Shown piece after piece: positions 1-8,970 of a DNA stretch of 58,493 bases. The number at the start of each line of letters is the position of its first letter. Position 1 is the stretch's first letter. The position numbers and the translations under genes were made by a program. The stretch is taken from the NCBI GenBank assembly GCA_964390795.1, contig CAYMLQ010000003.1, positions 1 through 58,493 of the forward strand, in the 5' to 3' direction. The notes under the pieces are model-generated. The model saw only the letters and a program-made list of their open reading frames with translations, was not told the DNA's origin and ran no database searches. The stretch comes from CAYMLQ01 sp964390795 (GTDB lineage Bacteria; Verrucomicrobiota; Kiritimatiellia; RFP12; UBA1067).

Positions 1-1
1 C

Positions 2-868
2 GGCTCGGGCAAGCAGGCCCGCGCCGTGATCGACGGGCTGGAGGCGGACGTGCTGACGCTGGCCTTGGCCTACGACATCGACGAGGTTTCGGCAAAGGGC
101 ACGCTGCTGGACGCGGACTGGCAGAAGAAACTGTCGCACAACAGCGCGCCCTACACGTCAACCATTGTCTTCCTAGTCCGCAAGGGCAACCCCAAAGGCA
201 TCAAGAACTGGGACGACCTGGTCAAGCAGGGGGTCGAGGTGATCACGCCGAACCCCAAGACCTCCGGGGGCGCGAGGTGGAACCACCTGGCGGCCTGGGG
301 GTTCGTGCTGGACCGCGAGCTGGGGGGCGACCTCGGCAAGCTGAACAAGACGGAGTTCGCGGCGCAGGTCGCGGCGGCGCAGGCCAAGGCGCGCGCGTTC
401 ATTGCGGATCTCTACAAGCACGTGCCTGTGCTTGACTCGGGGGCGCGCGGATCAACCACGACCTTCGTGCAGCGCGGCATCGGTGACGTGCTGCTGGCCT
501 GGGAGAACGAGGCGTTCCTCGCGGTCAACGAACTCGGGAAAGACCGGCTCGATATCGTGGTGCCTCCGATCAGCATTCTGGCTGAGCCGACGGTGGCGGT
601 GGTCGACAAGGTGGTTGACAGGCGCGGTTCGCGGGCCTTGGCCGAGGCGTACCTGAAACACCTATATAGCCCCGAAGGCCAAAAACTCGCGGCCAGGCAC
701 TACTACCGGCCGCGCATGCCTGAGCATGCGGATCCTGCGGATATCGCCCGCTTCCCGACGGTGAAGCTGATCACCATTGACGAGGTGTTCGGCGGCTGGC
801 AGAAGGCGCAGAAGGAGCACTTCGCCGACAGCGCCATCTTTGACCAGATCTATCTTCCGAGCAAGTGA
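2..868 (+). CDS. cysP: Sulfate ABC transporter substrate-binding protein (5'-partial)
   Basis: This is the C-terminal 288 residues of a periplasmic sulfate/thiosulfate-binding protein of the Sbp/CysP family. The frame is open to the left edge, so the signal peptide and true start lie outside the window. The visible part opens with GSGKQARA, followed by IDGLEADVLTLALAYDID, both highly typical of Sbp. Later come the family segments NPKTSGGARWNHLAAWG and LAWENEAFLA, and the usual ending in which the chain stops soon after IDEVFGGW. The protein would capture sulfate in the periplasm and deliver it to CysT/CysW/CysA, encoded directly downstream in the same orientation. A specific choice between Sbp and CysP cannot be made from this fragment. 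Confidence 0.93.
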   Translation, partial: GSGKQARAVIDGLEADVLTLALAYDIDEVSAKGTLLDADWQKKLSHNSAPYTSTIVFLVRKGNPKGIKNWDDLVKQGVEVITPNPKTSGGARWNHLAAWGFVLDRELGGDLGKLNKTEFAAQVAAAQAKARAFIADLYKHVPVLDSGARGSTTTFVQRGIGDVLLAWENEAFLAVNELGKDRLDIVVPPISILAEPTVAVVDKVVDRRGSRALAEAYLKHLYSPEGQKLAARHYYRPRMPEHADPADIARFPTVKLITIDEVFGGWQKAQKEHFADSAIFDQIYLPSK

Positions 869-937
869 CAACAGGTCGCCAAGTTCTAGATGTGTTCTGA
901 CCTCGGGCTTGCCAGCGAGGTGACTGAAGGAGCGTTC

Positions 938-1765
938 ATGAAACTGAAAGAAAAAAGCGTGCTGCCTGGATTCGGATTGTCCCTCGGTTTCACCGTCTTC
1001 TACCTGTCGCTGATCGTGCTGGTGCCTTTGAGCGCGCTGGTATTCCGCAGCAGCGAACTCGGTTTCTCGGGGTTTATCGAAACCATCCTGCATCCGCGCG
1101 TGCTGGCTTCGTTCAAGGTGACCTTCCAGACGGCTTTTATCGCCGCCTTAGTCAATGTCGTTTTCGGCGTGACCGTGGCCTGGTTTCTGGTCCGCGGGCG
1201 CTTTCCTTTGAAGCGGGTAGTGGACGCGCTGGTCGATCTGCCCTTTGCGTTACCGACCGCGGTGAGCGGCATCGCGCTGACCGCGCTGTTCGCCCCGAAC
1301 GGCACGCTGGGCTCGGCGCTGGCCAAATTTGGAATTAAGGTGGCTTTCACAGCTACCGGCATCACGGTCGCGATGATCTTCATCGGTCTGCCTTTCGTGA
1401 TCCGCAGTGTGCAGCCCGCGTTGGCGGATCTGAGCAAAGAACTGGAGGAGGCCGCCCTAAGCTTGGGCGCCTCCAGGTTCCAGACCTTGTGGCGCGTGGT
1501 TCTGCCTCTGTTGGCGCCGCCTATCCTGAGCGGCTTCACACTGGCTTTTTCGCGGGCCTTGGGTGAGTACGGGTCAGTGGTTTTCATCGCGGGGAACATG
1601 CCGATGAAGACCGAGATCGCATCGCTGCTGATCATCACCAAACTGGAGCAGTTCGACTATGCGGGGGCCACGGCGATCGCCGTCGCGCTGCTGTCGCTCT
1701 CGCTGCTGGCGATCTTACTGGTCAACCTGCTCCAGACGCGGGCAACACGCTACTTAGGAAGCTGA
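938..1765 (+). CDS. cysT: Sulfate ABC transporter permease CysT
   Basis: This is an inner-membrane permease subunit (275 residues) of the sulfate importer. The start at 938 is preferred over an in-frame ATG at 890 because it is preceded by a GAAGGAG ribosome-binding site and gives the usual N-terminus (MKLKEKSVLPGFG) running straight into the first membrane helix. About six hydrophobic segments are visible. The cytoplasmic EAA loop that contacts the ATPase reads LEEAALSLGASRFQTLWRVV (about residues 169-188). The segment VDLPFALPTAVSGIAL is typical of CysT/CysU. It lies 69 bases after the binding-protein gene and 10 bases before cysW, consistent with one operon. It should pair with CysW as a heterodimeric channel. 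Confidence 0.95.
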   Translation: MKLKEKSVLPGFGLSLGFTVFYLSLIVLVPLSALVFRSSELGFSGFIETILHPRVLASFKVTFQTAFIAALVNVVFGVTVAWFLVRGRFPLKRVVDALVDLPFALPTAVSGIALTALFAPNGTLGSALAKFGIKVAFTATGITVAMIFIGLPFVIRSVQPALADLSKELEEAALSLGASRFQTLWRVVLPLLAPPILSGFTLAFSRALGEYGSVVFIAGNMPMKTEIASLLIITKLEQFDYAGATAIAVALLSLSLLAILLVNLLQTRATRYLGS

Positions 1766-1775
1766 GGCGGCCAAT

Positions 1776-2609
1776 ATGAAGAACAACCGTTCAAATCAAG
1801 AACTGGGCGTGTGGGGAAACCTCACGTTGTGCGCGGCGGCCTTGGCGATCATGGGGCTGCTCGTTGTGATGCCGCTGCTGGTCGTGCTGAAAGAGGCGTT
1901 CGCGGGCGGCGTGAAGCTGTGGCTGGCAAGCGTCAACGATCAAGACGCGCGGTCGGCGATCTGGCTGACCCTGGGCGTCGCGGCGGTGGTGGTGCCGCTG
2001 AACACCGTTTTCGGAGTGGCCGCGGCTTGGGCGCTCTCCAAATTCCGGTTCAAGGGGCGCAGCCTGCTGCTCTCGCTGGTGGATCTGCCCTTCGCGGTCT
2101 CGCCGGTGATTGCGGGACTGATCTTTATTTTGTTGTTCGGCCGTCACGGATGGCTGGGTACGTGGTTGACGGACCATCATATCCGGATCGTCTTTGCCGT
2201 GCCGGGCATCGTTTTGGCGACGCTCTTTGTGACCTTCCCGTTTGTGGCGCGCGAGCTGATTCCTCTGATGACGGAACAGGGGTCGGAAGAGGAGCAGGCT
2301 GCGCTGAGCCTCGGCGCGACTGGCTGGCAGATGTTTGTAAAAGTGACGCTTCCGAACATCAAGTGGGGGCTGCTGTACGGGGTCATCCTGTGCAACGCGC
2401 GAGCCATGGGCGAGTTCGGCGCGGTGTCTGTGGTCTCGGGCCACATCCGAGGCGAGACCAACACGCTGCCCCTGCACGTCGAGGTGTTGTATAACGAGTA
2501 CAGCTTCACAGCTTCCTTTGCCTGCGCCTCGATCCTGGCGGGGCTGGCGATCATGACGCTGATTCTGAAGACCATTGTGGAAGTGAAGGGCGAGCGCGAT
2601 GCCGCGTAA
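1776..2609 (+). CDS. cysW: Sulfate ABC transporter permease CysW
   Basis: This is the second permease subunit (277 residues) of the sulfate importer. It has the same overall plan as CysT: a short cytoplasmic N-terminus, about six membrane segments, and an EAA loop with the core EEEQAALSLGATGWQMF. The segment VDLPFAVSPVIAGLIF distinguishes it from CysT and matches CysW. The C-terminal ETNTLPLHVEVLYNEYSFTA is also characteristic, as CysW contains an LPLxVExLYNEY element. Its start codon is 10 bases after the cysT stop, and its stop is 12 bases before the cysA start, so co-transcription and coupled translation are likely. Confidence 0.95.
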   Translation: MKNNRSNQELGVWGNLTLCAAALAIMGLLVVMPLLVVLKEAFAGGVKLWLASVNDQDARSAIWLTLGVAAVVVPLNTVFGVAAAWALSKFRFKGRSLLLSLVDLPFAVSPVIAGLIFILLFGRHGWLGTWLTDHHIRIVFAVPGIVLATLFVTFPFVARELIPLMTEQGSEEEQAALSLGATGWQMFVKVTLPNIKWGLLYGVILCNARAMGEFGAVSVVSGHIRGETNTLPLHVEVLYNEYSFTASFACASILAGLAIMTLILKTIVEVKGERDAA

Positions 2610-2621
2610 CGGAGGTGTGTA

Positions 2622-3689
2622 ATGAGCATAACGATTCAAAACATCAGCAAGACCTTCGGGGCCTTTCAGGCGCTGAATAACGTCAGTCTGGAGGTTCCCT
2701 CGGGCGGGCTGACCGCGCTGCTGGGGCCGTCGGGATCAGGCAAGACGACGTTGCTGCGAATTGTGGCCGGACTTGAAAGTGCGGACGCGGACAAAGGTGG
2801 AAAAATCCTGTTCGATGGGCTTCCCGTGACGGACAATCCGGTCAACCGTCGCCAGGTGGGCTTCGTGTTTCAGCACTATGCCCTGTTTCGGCACATGACG
2901 GTTTTCGAGAACATCGCCTTCGGCTTACGGGTGAAGCCGCGCGGCGAACGGCTGTCTGGCGCCGAGATCAAAGCGCGCGTTTTCGAACTGCTGAAGCTGG
3001 TTCAGCTTGAGCAACTGGCGCAGCGTTTTCCGTCGCAGCTCTCTGGCGGGCAGCGGCAGCGCATCGCTTTGGCGCGTGCCTTGGCGATCCGGCCCAAAGT
3101 GCTCCTCTTGGACGAGCCGTTCGGCGCGCTGGACGCGCAGGTGCGCGCCGAATTACGCCGCTGGCTGCGGCATCTGCATGACACCATTCATGTGACCAGC
3201 ATCTTCGTGACGCACGACCAGGAGGAGGCGCTCGAGGTGGCCGACAGCATTGTCGTCATGAATAGGGGCGGCATCGAACAGGTGGGGGAGCCGAACGAGG
3301 TGTTCCAGCATCCCGCCACGGAGTTTGTGATGAAGTTTCTGGGCGATGTGAACGTCTTCCACGGCCGCATCCACAATGACACGCCGATTTTCACGGATGA
3401 GCTGAAAGACGAGCACGGCGTGCGTCTGCTCGTGCGTCCGCATGACTTGACCGTGCAGCTGCACCCCGGCACGGGAACCAGTCTGCCGGCAGAGGTCTAC
3501 CGCGTGCTTACGGCGGGTCCGCTGGTAAAGATTGAGCTGCTGAACGGCCAGAACAGTCTGGTGCAGGTTCATGTGCCGCATGACGTGTACCGGGCGGCGC
3601 CCGTGAAGCCGGGGCAGAAGGTCTACCTGGTGCCCAAAGAGTCGCGGCTGTACGGGAACGGCAACGAGCTGATCGAATATGTGATATAG
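2622..3689 (+). CDS. cysA: Sulfate ABC transporter ATP-binding protein CysA
   Basis: This ATPase (355 residues) energises sulfate import. All nucleotide-binding motifs are present in order: Walker A GPSGSGKTT near residue 36, Q-loop FQHYALFRHMTV, signature LSGGQRQRIALARAL, Walker B VLLLDEPFGALD, and switch histidine VTHDQEEAL. A C-terminal regulatory (TOBE-like) domain follows from about residue 240, containing LLVRPHDLTV, typical of CysA. A GGAGG ribosome-binding site lies 7 bases before the ATG. The gene ends the transport half of the cluster. A 58-base gap with short repeats separates it from cysH. Confidence 0.96.
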   Translation: MSITIQNISKTFGAFQALNNVSLEVPSGGLTALLGPSGSGKTTLLRIVAGLESADADKGGKILFDGLPVTDNPVNRRQVGFVFQHYALFRHMTVFENIAFGLRVKPRGERLSGAEIKARVFELLKLVQLEQLAQRFPSQLSGGQRQRIALARALAIRPKVLLLDEPFGALDAQVRAELRRWLRHLHDTIHVTSIFVTHDQEEALEVADSIVVMNRGGIEQVGEPNEVFQHPATEFVMKFLGDVNVFHGRIHNDTPIFTDELKDEHGVRLLVRPHDLTVQLHPGTGTSLPAEVYRVLTAGPLVKIELLNGQNSLVQVHVPHDVYRAAPVKPGQKVYLVPKESRLYGNGNELIEYVI

Positions 3690-3697
3690 AGAAGGCG

Positions 3698-3725
3698 TTT
3701 AGGCTGTAGGCTGTTAGGCTATAGG
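3698..3725. repeat. TAGGCTG-type short tandem repeat upstream of cysH
   Basis: About four imperfect copies of TAGGCTR-like units occupy the cysA-cysH gap. This is one of several purine-rich simple repeats found between genes in this window (see also 4442, 5384, 14277, 22277 and 24940). It contains AGG cores. Its function is unknown. Confidence 0.6.
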
Positions 3726-3747
3726 AAGAAAGAATTGGGGTGAAAGG

Positions 3748-4446
3748 ATGACGACGGAACAATTGAGAGAAGAACTTGAGGGCAAAGACGCGGAAAGGAT
3801 CATCCGTCGGGCGTTGGAGGCCTTTGGCGCGTCGCTGGTTTTCGCCACCTCGCTGGCGGCGGAGGATCAGGTGATCACCGATATCATCGCGCGCAACCGG
3901 TGGCCCATTCCGTTCGTCACGCTGGATACAGGAAGGCTTTTTCCAGAGACTTACGCGTTGCTGGCCGAGACGGAAAAGAGGTACGGGATCAAGATCAGGG
4001 CGTTCTTCCCGGACAGCGCCAAAGTTGAAGAGATGGTTGCCGAGAAGGGCGTCAACTTGTTCTACGACAGCAGCGAGAACCGCAGGCTCTGCTGCCGCGT
4101 GAGGAAGCTCGAGCCGTTGAAGCGGGCGCTGACGCCTTACCGCGCCTGGCTCTGCGGCCTGCGCCGCGAGCAGTCCGTCACGCGCGCCGCGCTCCATGTC
4201 GTCGAGGACGACGCGGCCAACGGCTTGACCAAGGTGAACCCGCTTGCGGCGTGGAGCGAGCAGGAGGTGTGGGGATATATTGCCGCACGCCATGTGCCCT
4301 ATAATCCCTTACACGACCAGGGTTTCCCCAGCATCGGCTGCGCGTGCTGCACACGCGCGGTCAAACGCACCGAGGACGTCCGTGCCGGTCGGTGGTGGTG
4401 GGAACAGCCGGAGCACAAAGAGTGCGGGCTGCATGAGGGGAGTTAG
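3748..4446 (+). CDS. cysH: Adenylyl-sulfate (APS) reductase, 4Fe-4S type
   Basis: This 232-residue protein belongs to the PAPS/APS reductase family, which reduces activated sulfate to sulfite with thioredoxin as electron donor. The adenylyl-binding region contains SLAAEDQV and LDTGRLFPET. A paired cysteine (Cys115-Cys116 in LCCRVRK) and a later CxxC (Cys198 and Cys201 in GCACCT) are present. Together they are the four ligands of the [4Fe-4S] cluster that marks APS-using enzymes. The catalytic cysteine is Cys226 in the C-terminal ECGLH. Cluster-free PAPS reductases lack the CC/CxxC set, so APS is the predicted substrate. This fits the loss of APS-kinase motifs in the downstream cysN fusion. 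The stop codon lies within a 14-base tandem repeat. Confidence 0.93.
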   Translation: MTTEQLREELEGKDAERIIRRALEAFGASLVFATSLAAEDQVITDIIARNRWPIPFVTLDTGRLFPETYALLAETEKRYGIKIRAFFPDSAKVEEMVAEKGVNLFYDSSENRRLCCRVRKLEPLKRALTPYRAWLCGLRREQSVTRAALHVVEDDAANGLTKVNPLAAWSEQEVWGYIAARHVPYNPLHDQGFPSIGCACCTRAVKRTEDVRAGRWWWEQPEHKECGLHEGS

Positions 4447-4472
4447 AAGTTAGGAGTTAGAAGTTAGGAGTT
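4442..4472. repeat. 14-base tandem repeat between cysH and cysD
   Basis: Two perfect 14-base units (GTTAGAAGTTAGGA) are followed by a partial third. The repeat starts at the last codon and stop of cysH. Its final AGGAG lies about 10 bases before the cysD start, so the repeat probably also supplies the ribosome-binding site. Confidence 0.75.
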
Positions 4473-4480
4473 GAAACACG

Positions 4481-5383
4481 ATGAGTACACTTTCGCAACT
4501 AAAACAGCTTGAAGCCGAAAGCATCCACATCTTCCGCGATGCCGTGAGCCAGGCGCAGAACCCCATCCTGCTTTACTCCATCGGCAAGGACTCGTCCGTG
4601 CTGGTGCGGTTGGCGCAGAAGGCCTTCTATCCCGGCCGTCTGCCATTTAAGCTGCTGCACATCGACTCCACCTGGAAGTTCCGCGAGATGATCGCGTTCC
4701 GTGACCGTTTCTGCACGGAGCAGGGGCTGGAACTGATTGTTCACTCGAACGAGCAGGGTAGGTCGGAGGGCGTGAACCCGTTCGACTACGGCAGCCGCAA
4801 GTATACCGACATCATGAAGACGCAGGCGCTCTTGCAGGCGCTGAAGGCCGGCAAGTACGATCTGGCCTTCGGCGGCGCGCGCCGCGACGAGGAAAAGTCG
4901 CGGGCGAAGGAGCGGGTCTTCTCGTTCCGCGACAAGCATCAGCAGTGGGATCCGAAAAACCAGCGGCCGGAACTGTGGAATATCTACAACGCCCGCGTCA
5001 ATCCCGACGAGAGCGTACGCATCTTTCCGCTTTCAAACTGGACCGAGACCGACATCTGGCAGTACATCCGGGTCGAGCGCATTCCGATCGTGCCCCTGTA
5101 CTTCGCCGCGCCGCGTCCGGTGGTGGAGCGCGACGGGCAATGGATTATGGTTGATGACGAGCGGATGCGATTGCATCCGGGGGAGCATCCCATTGAGAAG
5201 AGGGTCCGTTTTCGGACTTTGGGCTGCTATCCGCTGACCGGCGCGATCGAATCCAGTGCGATGACCGTTGAGGAGATCGTGGCTGAGACGTTGCAGGTGC
5301 GCGTGAGCGAGCGCTCGACGCGCGTGATCGACCACGACGGCGATTCCTCGATGGAGCAGAAGAAGCGCGAAGGCTACTTCTAG
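4481..5383 (+). CDS. cysD: Sulfate adenylyltransferase subunit 2 (CysD)
   Basis: This is the catalytic small subunit (300 residues) of the heterodimeric ATP sulfurylase, which forms APS from ATP and sulfate. The PP-loop motif is YSIGKDSSVLVRLAQKAF (about residues 32-49). Other family signatures are HIDSTWKFREMIAFRD, the arginine-rich AFGGARRDEEKSRAKERVFS, and RTLGCYPLTGAIES. The C-terminus ends in KKREGYF, exactly as in canonical CysD. It requires the CysN GTPase encoded 45 bases downstream. The length is normal for the family. Confidence 0.97.
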   Translation: MSTLSQLKQLEAESIHIFRDAVSQAQNPILLYSIGKDSSVLVRLAQKAFYPGRLPFKLLHIDSTWKFREMIAFRDRFCTEQGLELIVHSNEQGRSEGVNPFDYGSRKYTDIMKTQALLQALKAGKYDLAFGGARRDEEKSRAKERVFSFRDKHQQWDPKNQRPELWNIYNARVNPDESVRIFPLSNWTETDIWQYIRVERIPIVPLYFAAPRPVVERDGQWIMVDDERMRLHPGEHPIEKRVRFRTLGCYPLTGAIESSAMTVEEIVAETLQVRVSERSTRVIDHDGDSSMEQKKREGYF

Positions 5384-5419
5384 TTGGAAGTTAGGCGTTA
5401 GGATTTAGGAATTGGGAGG
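5384..5419. repeat. Heptad TTAGG repeat between cysD and cysN
   Basis: Three TTAGG cores spaced exactly seven bases apart begin just after the cysD stop and run into a GGGAGG about 9 bases before the cysN start. It belongs to the same repeat style as the cysH-cysD gap. The terminal GGGAGG probably serves as the ribosome-binding site of cysN. Confidence 0.65.
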
Positions 5420-5428
5420 CGAGAGCGC

Positions 5429-7291
5429 ATGAACGATATTGGAAACTATTTGGACGAACACGAAAACAGGAATCTTTTACGGTTTATCACCTGCGGCTCG
5501 GTGGACGACGGCAAGTCCACGCTGATCGGGAGGCTGCTGTTTGACAGCAAGCTGATCTATGAGGACCAACTGAGCGCGCTGCAGAACGCGAGCGACAAGA
5601 ACGGCACGACCGGCGCGGGCGAGATCGACTACGCGCTTTTGCTGGACGGACTGAAGGCTGAACGCGAGCAGGGCATCACCATCGATGTGGCTTACCGGTA
5701 CTTCTCAACGCCGCAAAGGAAGTTCATCATCGCGGATACGCCGGGACACGAGCAGTACACGCGCAACATGGCCACAGGCGCTTCGACCGCGAACCTGGCG
5801 ATTATCCTGATCGACGCGCGGTACGGCGTGGTGACGCAGACCCGGCGGCACGCGTTCATCGCGTCTCTTCTTGGGATCAAGCACCTGCTGGTGGCGGTCA
5901 ACAAGATGGATATCGGCGGATACAGCGAAGAGACGTTCCTCACGATCCGGCAGGCCTTCAGCGACTTCGCCCAGAAACTCGACATCCCGGACATCCGGTT
6001 CGTTCCCATTTCCGCGCTGAAGGGGACGAACGTGGCTGGACGTTCGCCTGAGTTGACGCCTTGGTATGCGGGCCCGCCGCTGTTAGAACTGCTTGAGACG
6101 GTCGACATTTCTCAGGATATTAATGTGCGCGACTTCCGATTCCCGGTGCAGGTGGTGACCCGTCCGCATCTCAATTTCCGCGGCTTTGCGGGCACCGTGG
6201 CTTCCGGTGCGATCAGAACTGGCGACAAGATCCGCGCGTTGCCGTCAAACAAGGCCTCGGTCATCAAACGCATCGTGACTGCGGACGGTGATTTGGACGA
6301 GGCCACTGTCTCTCAGGCTGTCACGTTGGAGCTGGCGGACGAGGTTGACATCAGCAGTGGCGATATGATTGTACGCGACAACAACCTGCCGCGCATGAAA
6401 GACCGGTTTGAAGCGATTGTGATCTGGATGTCTGAGACGGCGTTGAAAGCGGGTGATACTTACCTCGTTCGCCACTGCGGACGTTTCGTGAAGGCCCGTG
6501 TCGAAGCGCTGCTTTACGCCATCGATGTCAATACGATGAGCCATGCCTCTGTGACCGAACTGCCGTTGAACGGCATTGGGCGGATCGTCGTCGAGACGAC
6601 CCAGCCGCTCTATTTGGATCCGTACTCGGAAAACCACACAACCGGCAGTCTGGTCTTCGTCGATCCGATCAGCAACGTTACGGCTGGTGCGGCGATGATC
6701 ACCGACAGCGTGTTCGTTGATGCGGGCACGCCGCGCGTCATCAGCGATGCGGCCACTTTGCTGCGCGATCATGTGGAGCGGCGCGAGTTCTATTGGGAGA
6801 CCGGCTTAGTTTCTCCCAAAGACCGGCTCATACGCAACCGGCATGTCGGCAAGACCGTGATCGTTACCGGCGCGTCCGTCCAAGCGGTGCAAGCCTTTGG
6901 CAAAGAGTTAGAGCTTCGCTTGTTCAAGCTGAACCTGAGCTGCTATTATCTCGGGTTCTCCAGCCTTTCGCGCGGTCTGGCTTCGGATGTGCAGGACAAC
7001 CGTTCAGAGCGAGATGCCCGAATTCAGCGGCTCGGCGAGCTGGCCCGCATTCTAACCGATGCGGGACTCATCTTCATCACCGCGTTGCCGGCCGCCGATG
7101 GCTATACGATTGAGAGGCTCAGGATGCTGAATCAGCCGAACGAATTGCTGGTGGTCGCGCACGGCGAAGGGGCTAGCGAGGGTGTTTCGCCCTCCATCAT
7201 GATCGGCGATACGGTGGCGATCGAACAGAATGTGGAAGCCGTGCTGGGATTGTTGGCTGATCAGCGCGTGATTCCCGATTACTGCATCTGA
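5429..7291 (+). CDS. cysN: CysN GTPase fused to a degenerate APS-kinase (CysC-like) domain
   Basis: This 620-residue protein is the regulatory GTPase subunit of ATP sulfurylase plus a CysC-like extension. The GTPase part (about residues 1-450) is intact: P-loop GSVDDGKSTLIGRLLF, DTPGHEQY, and NKMD, followed by the EF-Tu-like barrel domains. The extension (about 470-620) aligns with APS kinase over the strand, P-loop and helix, but the nucleotide-binding loop reads GASVQAVQ (residues 481-488) where active kinases have GLSGSGKS. The DGDN motif is replaced by GFSS, and the DPKGLYKKA segment is absent. ELARILTDAGLIFITA still matches the kinase fold. The kinase domain is therefore predicted inactive and possibly structural or regulatory. 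The CysN function is secure; the role of the tail is open. Confidence 0.95.
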   Translation: MNDIGNYLDEHENRNLLRFITCGSVDDGKSTLIGRLLFDSKLIYEDQLSALQNASDKNGTTGAGEIDYALLLDGLKAEREQGITIDVAYRYFSTPQRKFIIADTPGHEQYTRNMATGASTANLAIILIDARYGVVTQTRRHAFIASLLGIKHLLVAVNKMDIGGYSEETFLTIRQAFSDFAQKLDIPDIRFVPISALKGTNVAGRSPELTPWYAGPPLLELLETVDISQDINVRDFRFPVQVVTRPHLNFRGFAGTVASGAIRTGDKIRALPSNKASVIKRIVTADGDLDEATVSQAVTLELADEVDISSGDMIVRDNNLPRMKDRFEAIVIWMSETALKAGDTYLVRHCGRFVKARVEALLYAIDVNTMSHASVTELPLNGIGRIVVETTQPLYLDPYSENHTTGSLVFVDPISNVTAGAAMITDSVFVDAGTPRVISDAATLLRDHVERREFYWETGLVSPKDRLIRNRHVGKTVIVTGASVQAVQAFGKELELRLFKLNLSCYYLGFSSLSRGLASDVQDNRSERDARIQRLGELARILTDAGLIFITALPAADGYTIERLRMLNQPNELLVVAHGEGASEGVSPSIMIGDTVAIEQNVEAVLGLLADQRVIPDYCI

Positions 7292-7302
7292 TAAGGAGAG
7301 CA

Positions 7303-8844
7303 ATGAAAGACAAGTACAGCGAATTGAGAGAGGCTTTTGAAGGATTGATTACGGGTGGCATGGCGCCCGAGGCGCTCAAGCCTGTCGCCGCTCAGTACGG
7401 CATTTATCAGCAGCGCAACGGCAATTTCATGTTGCGCATAAGGGTCAATGGGGGGGAGATCGCGTGTGAGAGACTCGCCGGAATTGCCGACCTCCTTGAC
7501 ACCACGGGCGGGTATGCGCATCTGACCTCAAGACAAGACATCCAGTTGCACGATATCCCCGCCGCACGCGTTGTCGCTGCTGTCTTGGCGAGTGACCGGA
7601 TGGGCCTGCCGTTCAAGGGTGGGGGAGGGAACACGTACCGCAATATTGTGGTGAGCGCAGACAGCGGGTTATCGGCGGATACCGCATTTGACGTGTATCC
7701 TTATGCCCATGCGCTGAACCGCGCGATGCAGGACTGCGAGATGGCCTTTGGCCTGCCGCGCAAGTTCAAGGCCGGTTTCTTTGCGAGCGACCGAGAGCGG
7801 TTACAGGCTGAGGTTCAGGATATGGGGTTTGTCGCGCAGATTCGCGAGGGGACGGAAGGGTTCACGGTCTATGGTGCCGGCGGCATGGGGCGCGAGAGTT
7901 CGGTTGGACTTGAACTCATCGGATTTCTGCCGGGCTCTCAGGTCATCCGCGCTACGGTGGCTTTATTGGAGTTGTTCCATAATCACGGTGACCGCGCCAA
8001 CCGGCATCAGGCGCGCCTTCGCCATCTGCTCAAACGGGTGGGGGCGGAGGCGTTCCAGCGACTTTATCTGGACTATTTCTCCCGGACGGAGGCGCCGCTT
8101 GTCGATGTGAATGATGCGCAGGGTCCTTACCCGGCGTTGATAGAGGGGCTTAAACGGGGGCGTGCGACGAGCCCGTCCGAGGATTTCGCTCGGTGGGCGC
8201 AGTTCGCGACGCGACCGACTCGCTTTGGCGGTGACGTCAGTTCGTCACGTCTCTTTGTTCCCTACGGCAATCTCGGGGCGGGACAGCTCCGCAAGATCGC
8301 CGCGCTGTCGGCCGAGTATGGGTCTCCGACCGTGCGTCTGCTGACCACGCAGGATATCCTGATCCCGTTAATCCACCGCTCGTCGCTGCCGGGTTTTTAC
8401 ACGCGGCTGCGGCGGGACTTGGCCGACGTCGATCTCACGTTCTCTTCGTACAAAGGGCATCTTGTGACCTGTGTGGGAGCGGCGGTCTGCAAGATCGGCA
8501 TGGCGGATGCGCCTGCGGTAGGGGACGGGATCGCGTCGGTGCTGGATCGCTATCTACCGCCTGACACGCCCGAGAAAATGAATCTTCTGAGAGTGATGAC
8601 GGACGATTTCCGCGTTTCGGGTTGTCCCAACGCCTGTTCGGGTCACCCGGCCGCGAAGATTGGCATTGAATGTTTCCTGCGGCGGGAGGGGGAAGAACTC
8701 AAGACGGTCGGTTTCGTGTGTACAGGAGCCGTGCTTGGGAGACTGGGCGAGTCACGGCTTTCGGAACGTGTGCCAGGCGGGCCTGTGCCGGTCGAACAAT
8801 TTGCCCAGAAAGTTCTGGAATTGGGATTGAGTCGCTTAACCTGA
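7303..8844 (+). CDS. Assimilatory sulfite reductase, sirohaem/4Fe-4S type
   Basis: This 513-residue protein of the nitrite/sulfite reductase haemoprotein family would reduce sulfite to sulfide in six one-electron steps. It has two ferredoxin-like half domains (an early TGGYAHLTSRQDIQLH and a later repeat, TVRLLTTQDILIP). The four ligands of the cluster that bridges to sirohaem are Cys390 and Cys396 (TCVGAAVCKIG) and Cys441 and Cys445 (SGCPNACSGHP). Sitting last in a sulfate cluster argues for sulfite over nitrite. No flavoprotein partner (CysJ) is encoded nearby, so ferredoxin is the likely donor. The start lies 11 bases after the cysN stop with a GGAGAG ribosome-binding site. Confidence 0.92.
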   Translation: MKDKYSELREAFEGLITGGMAPEALKPVAAQYGIYQQRNGNFMLRIRVNGGEIACERLAGIADLLDTTGGYAHLTSRQDIQLHDIPAARVVAAVLASDRMGLPFKGGGGNTYRNIVVSADSGLSADTAFDVYPYAHALNRAMQDCEMAFGLPRKFKAGFFASDRERLQAEVQDMGFVAQIREGTEGFTVYGAGGMGRESSVGLELIGFLPGSQVIRATVALLELFHNHGDRANRHQARLRHLLKRVGAEAFQRLYLDYFSRTEAPLVDVNDAQGPYPALIEGLKRGRATSPSEDFARWAQFATRPTRFGGDVSSSRLFVPYGNLGAGQLRKIAALSAEYGSPTVRLLTTQDILIPLIHRSSLPGFYTRLRRDLADVDLTFSSYKGHLVTCVGAAVCKIGMADAPAVGDGIASVLDRYLPPDTPEKMNLLRVMTDDFRVSGCPNACSGHPAAKIGIECFLRREGEELKTVGFVCTGAVLGRLGESRLSERVPGGPVPVEQFAQKVLELGLSRLT

Positions 8845-8957
8845 GCGTTTTGAAGGCGATCCGATGTACGTTAGGCGTCTCCCCCCTCCTTTTCAATTAC
8901 TTGACATAACATATATTATGCGACGTTGCAAATGTGACCCAAACTCTCCCTCTTCGC

Positions 8958-8970
8958 TGTTCGGGAAATC
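8958..8970. repeat. 13-base direct repeat, left copy
   Basis: TGTTCGGGAAATC occurs here, directly abutting the stop codon of the metallopeptidase gene, and again in the same orientation at 10738-10750 near its start. It could be a target-site duplication or chance. Confidence 0.45.

Noticed and set aside
8901..8917. TTGACA followed by TATATT as a promoter
   Set aside because: The spacing is only 5 bases, and no plus-strand gene follows because the next gene is convergent.
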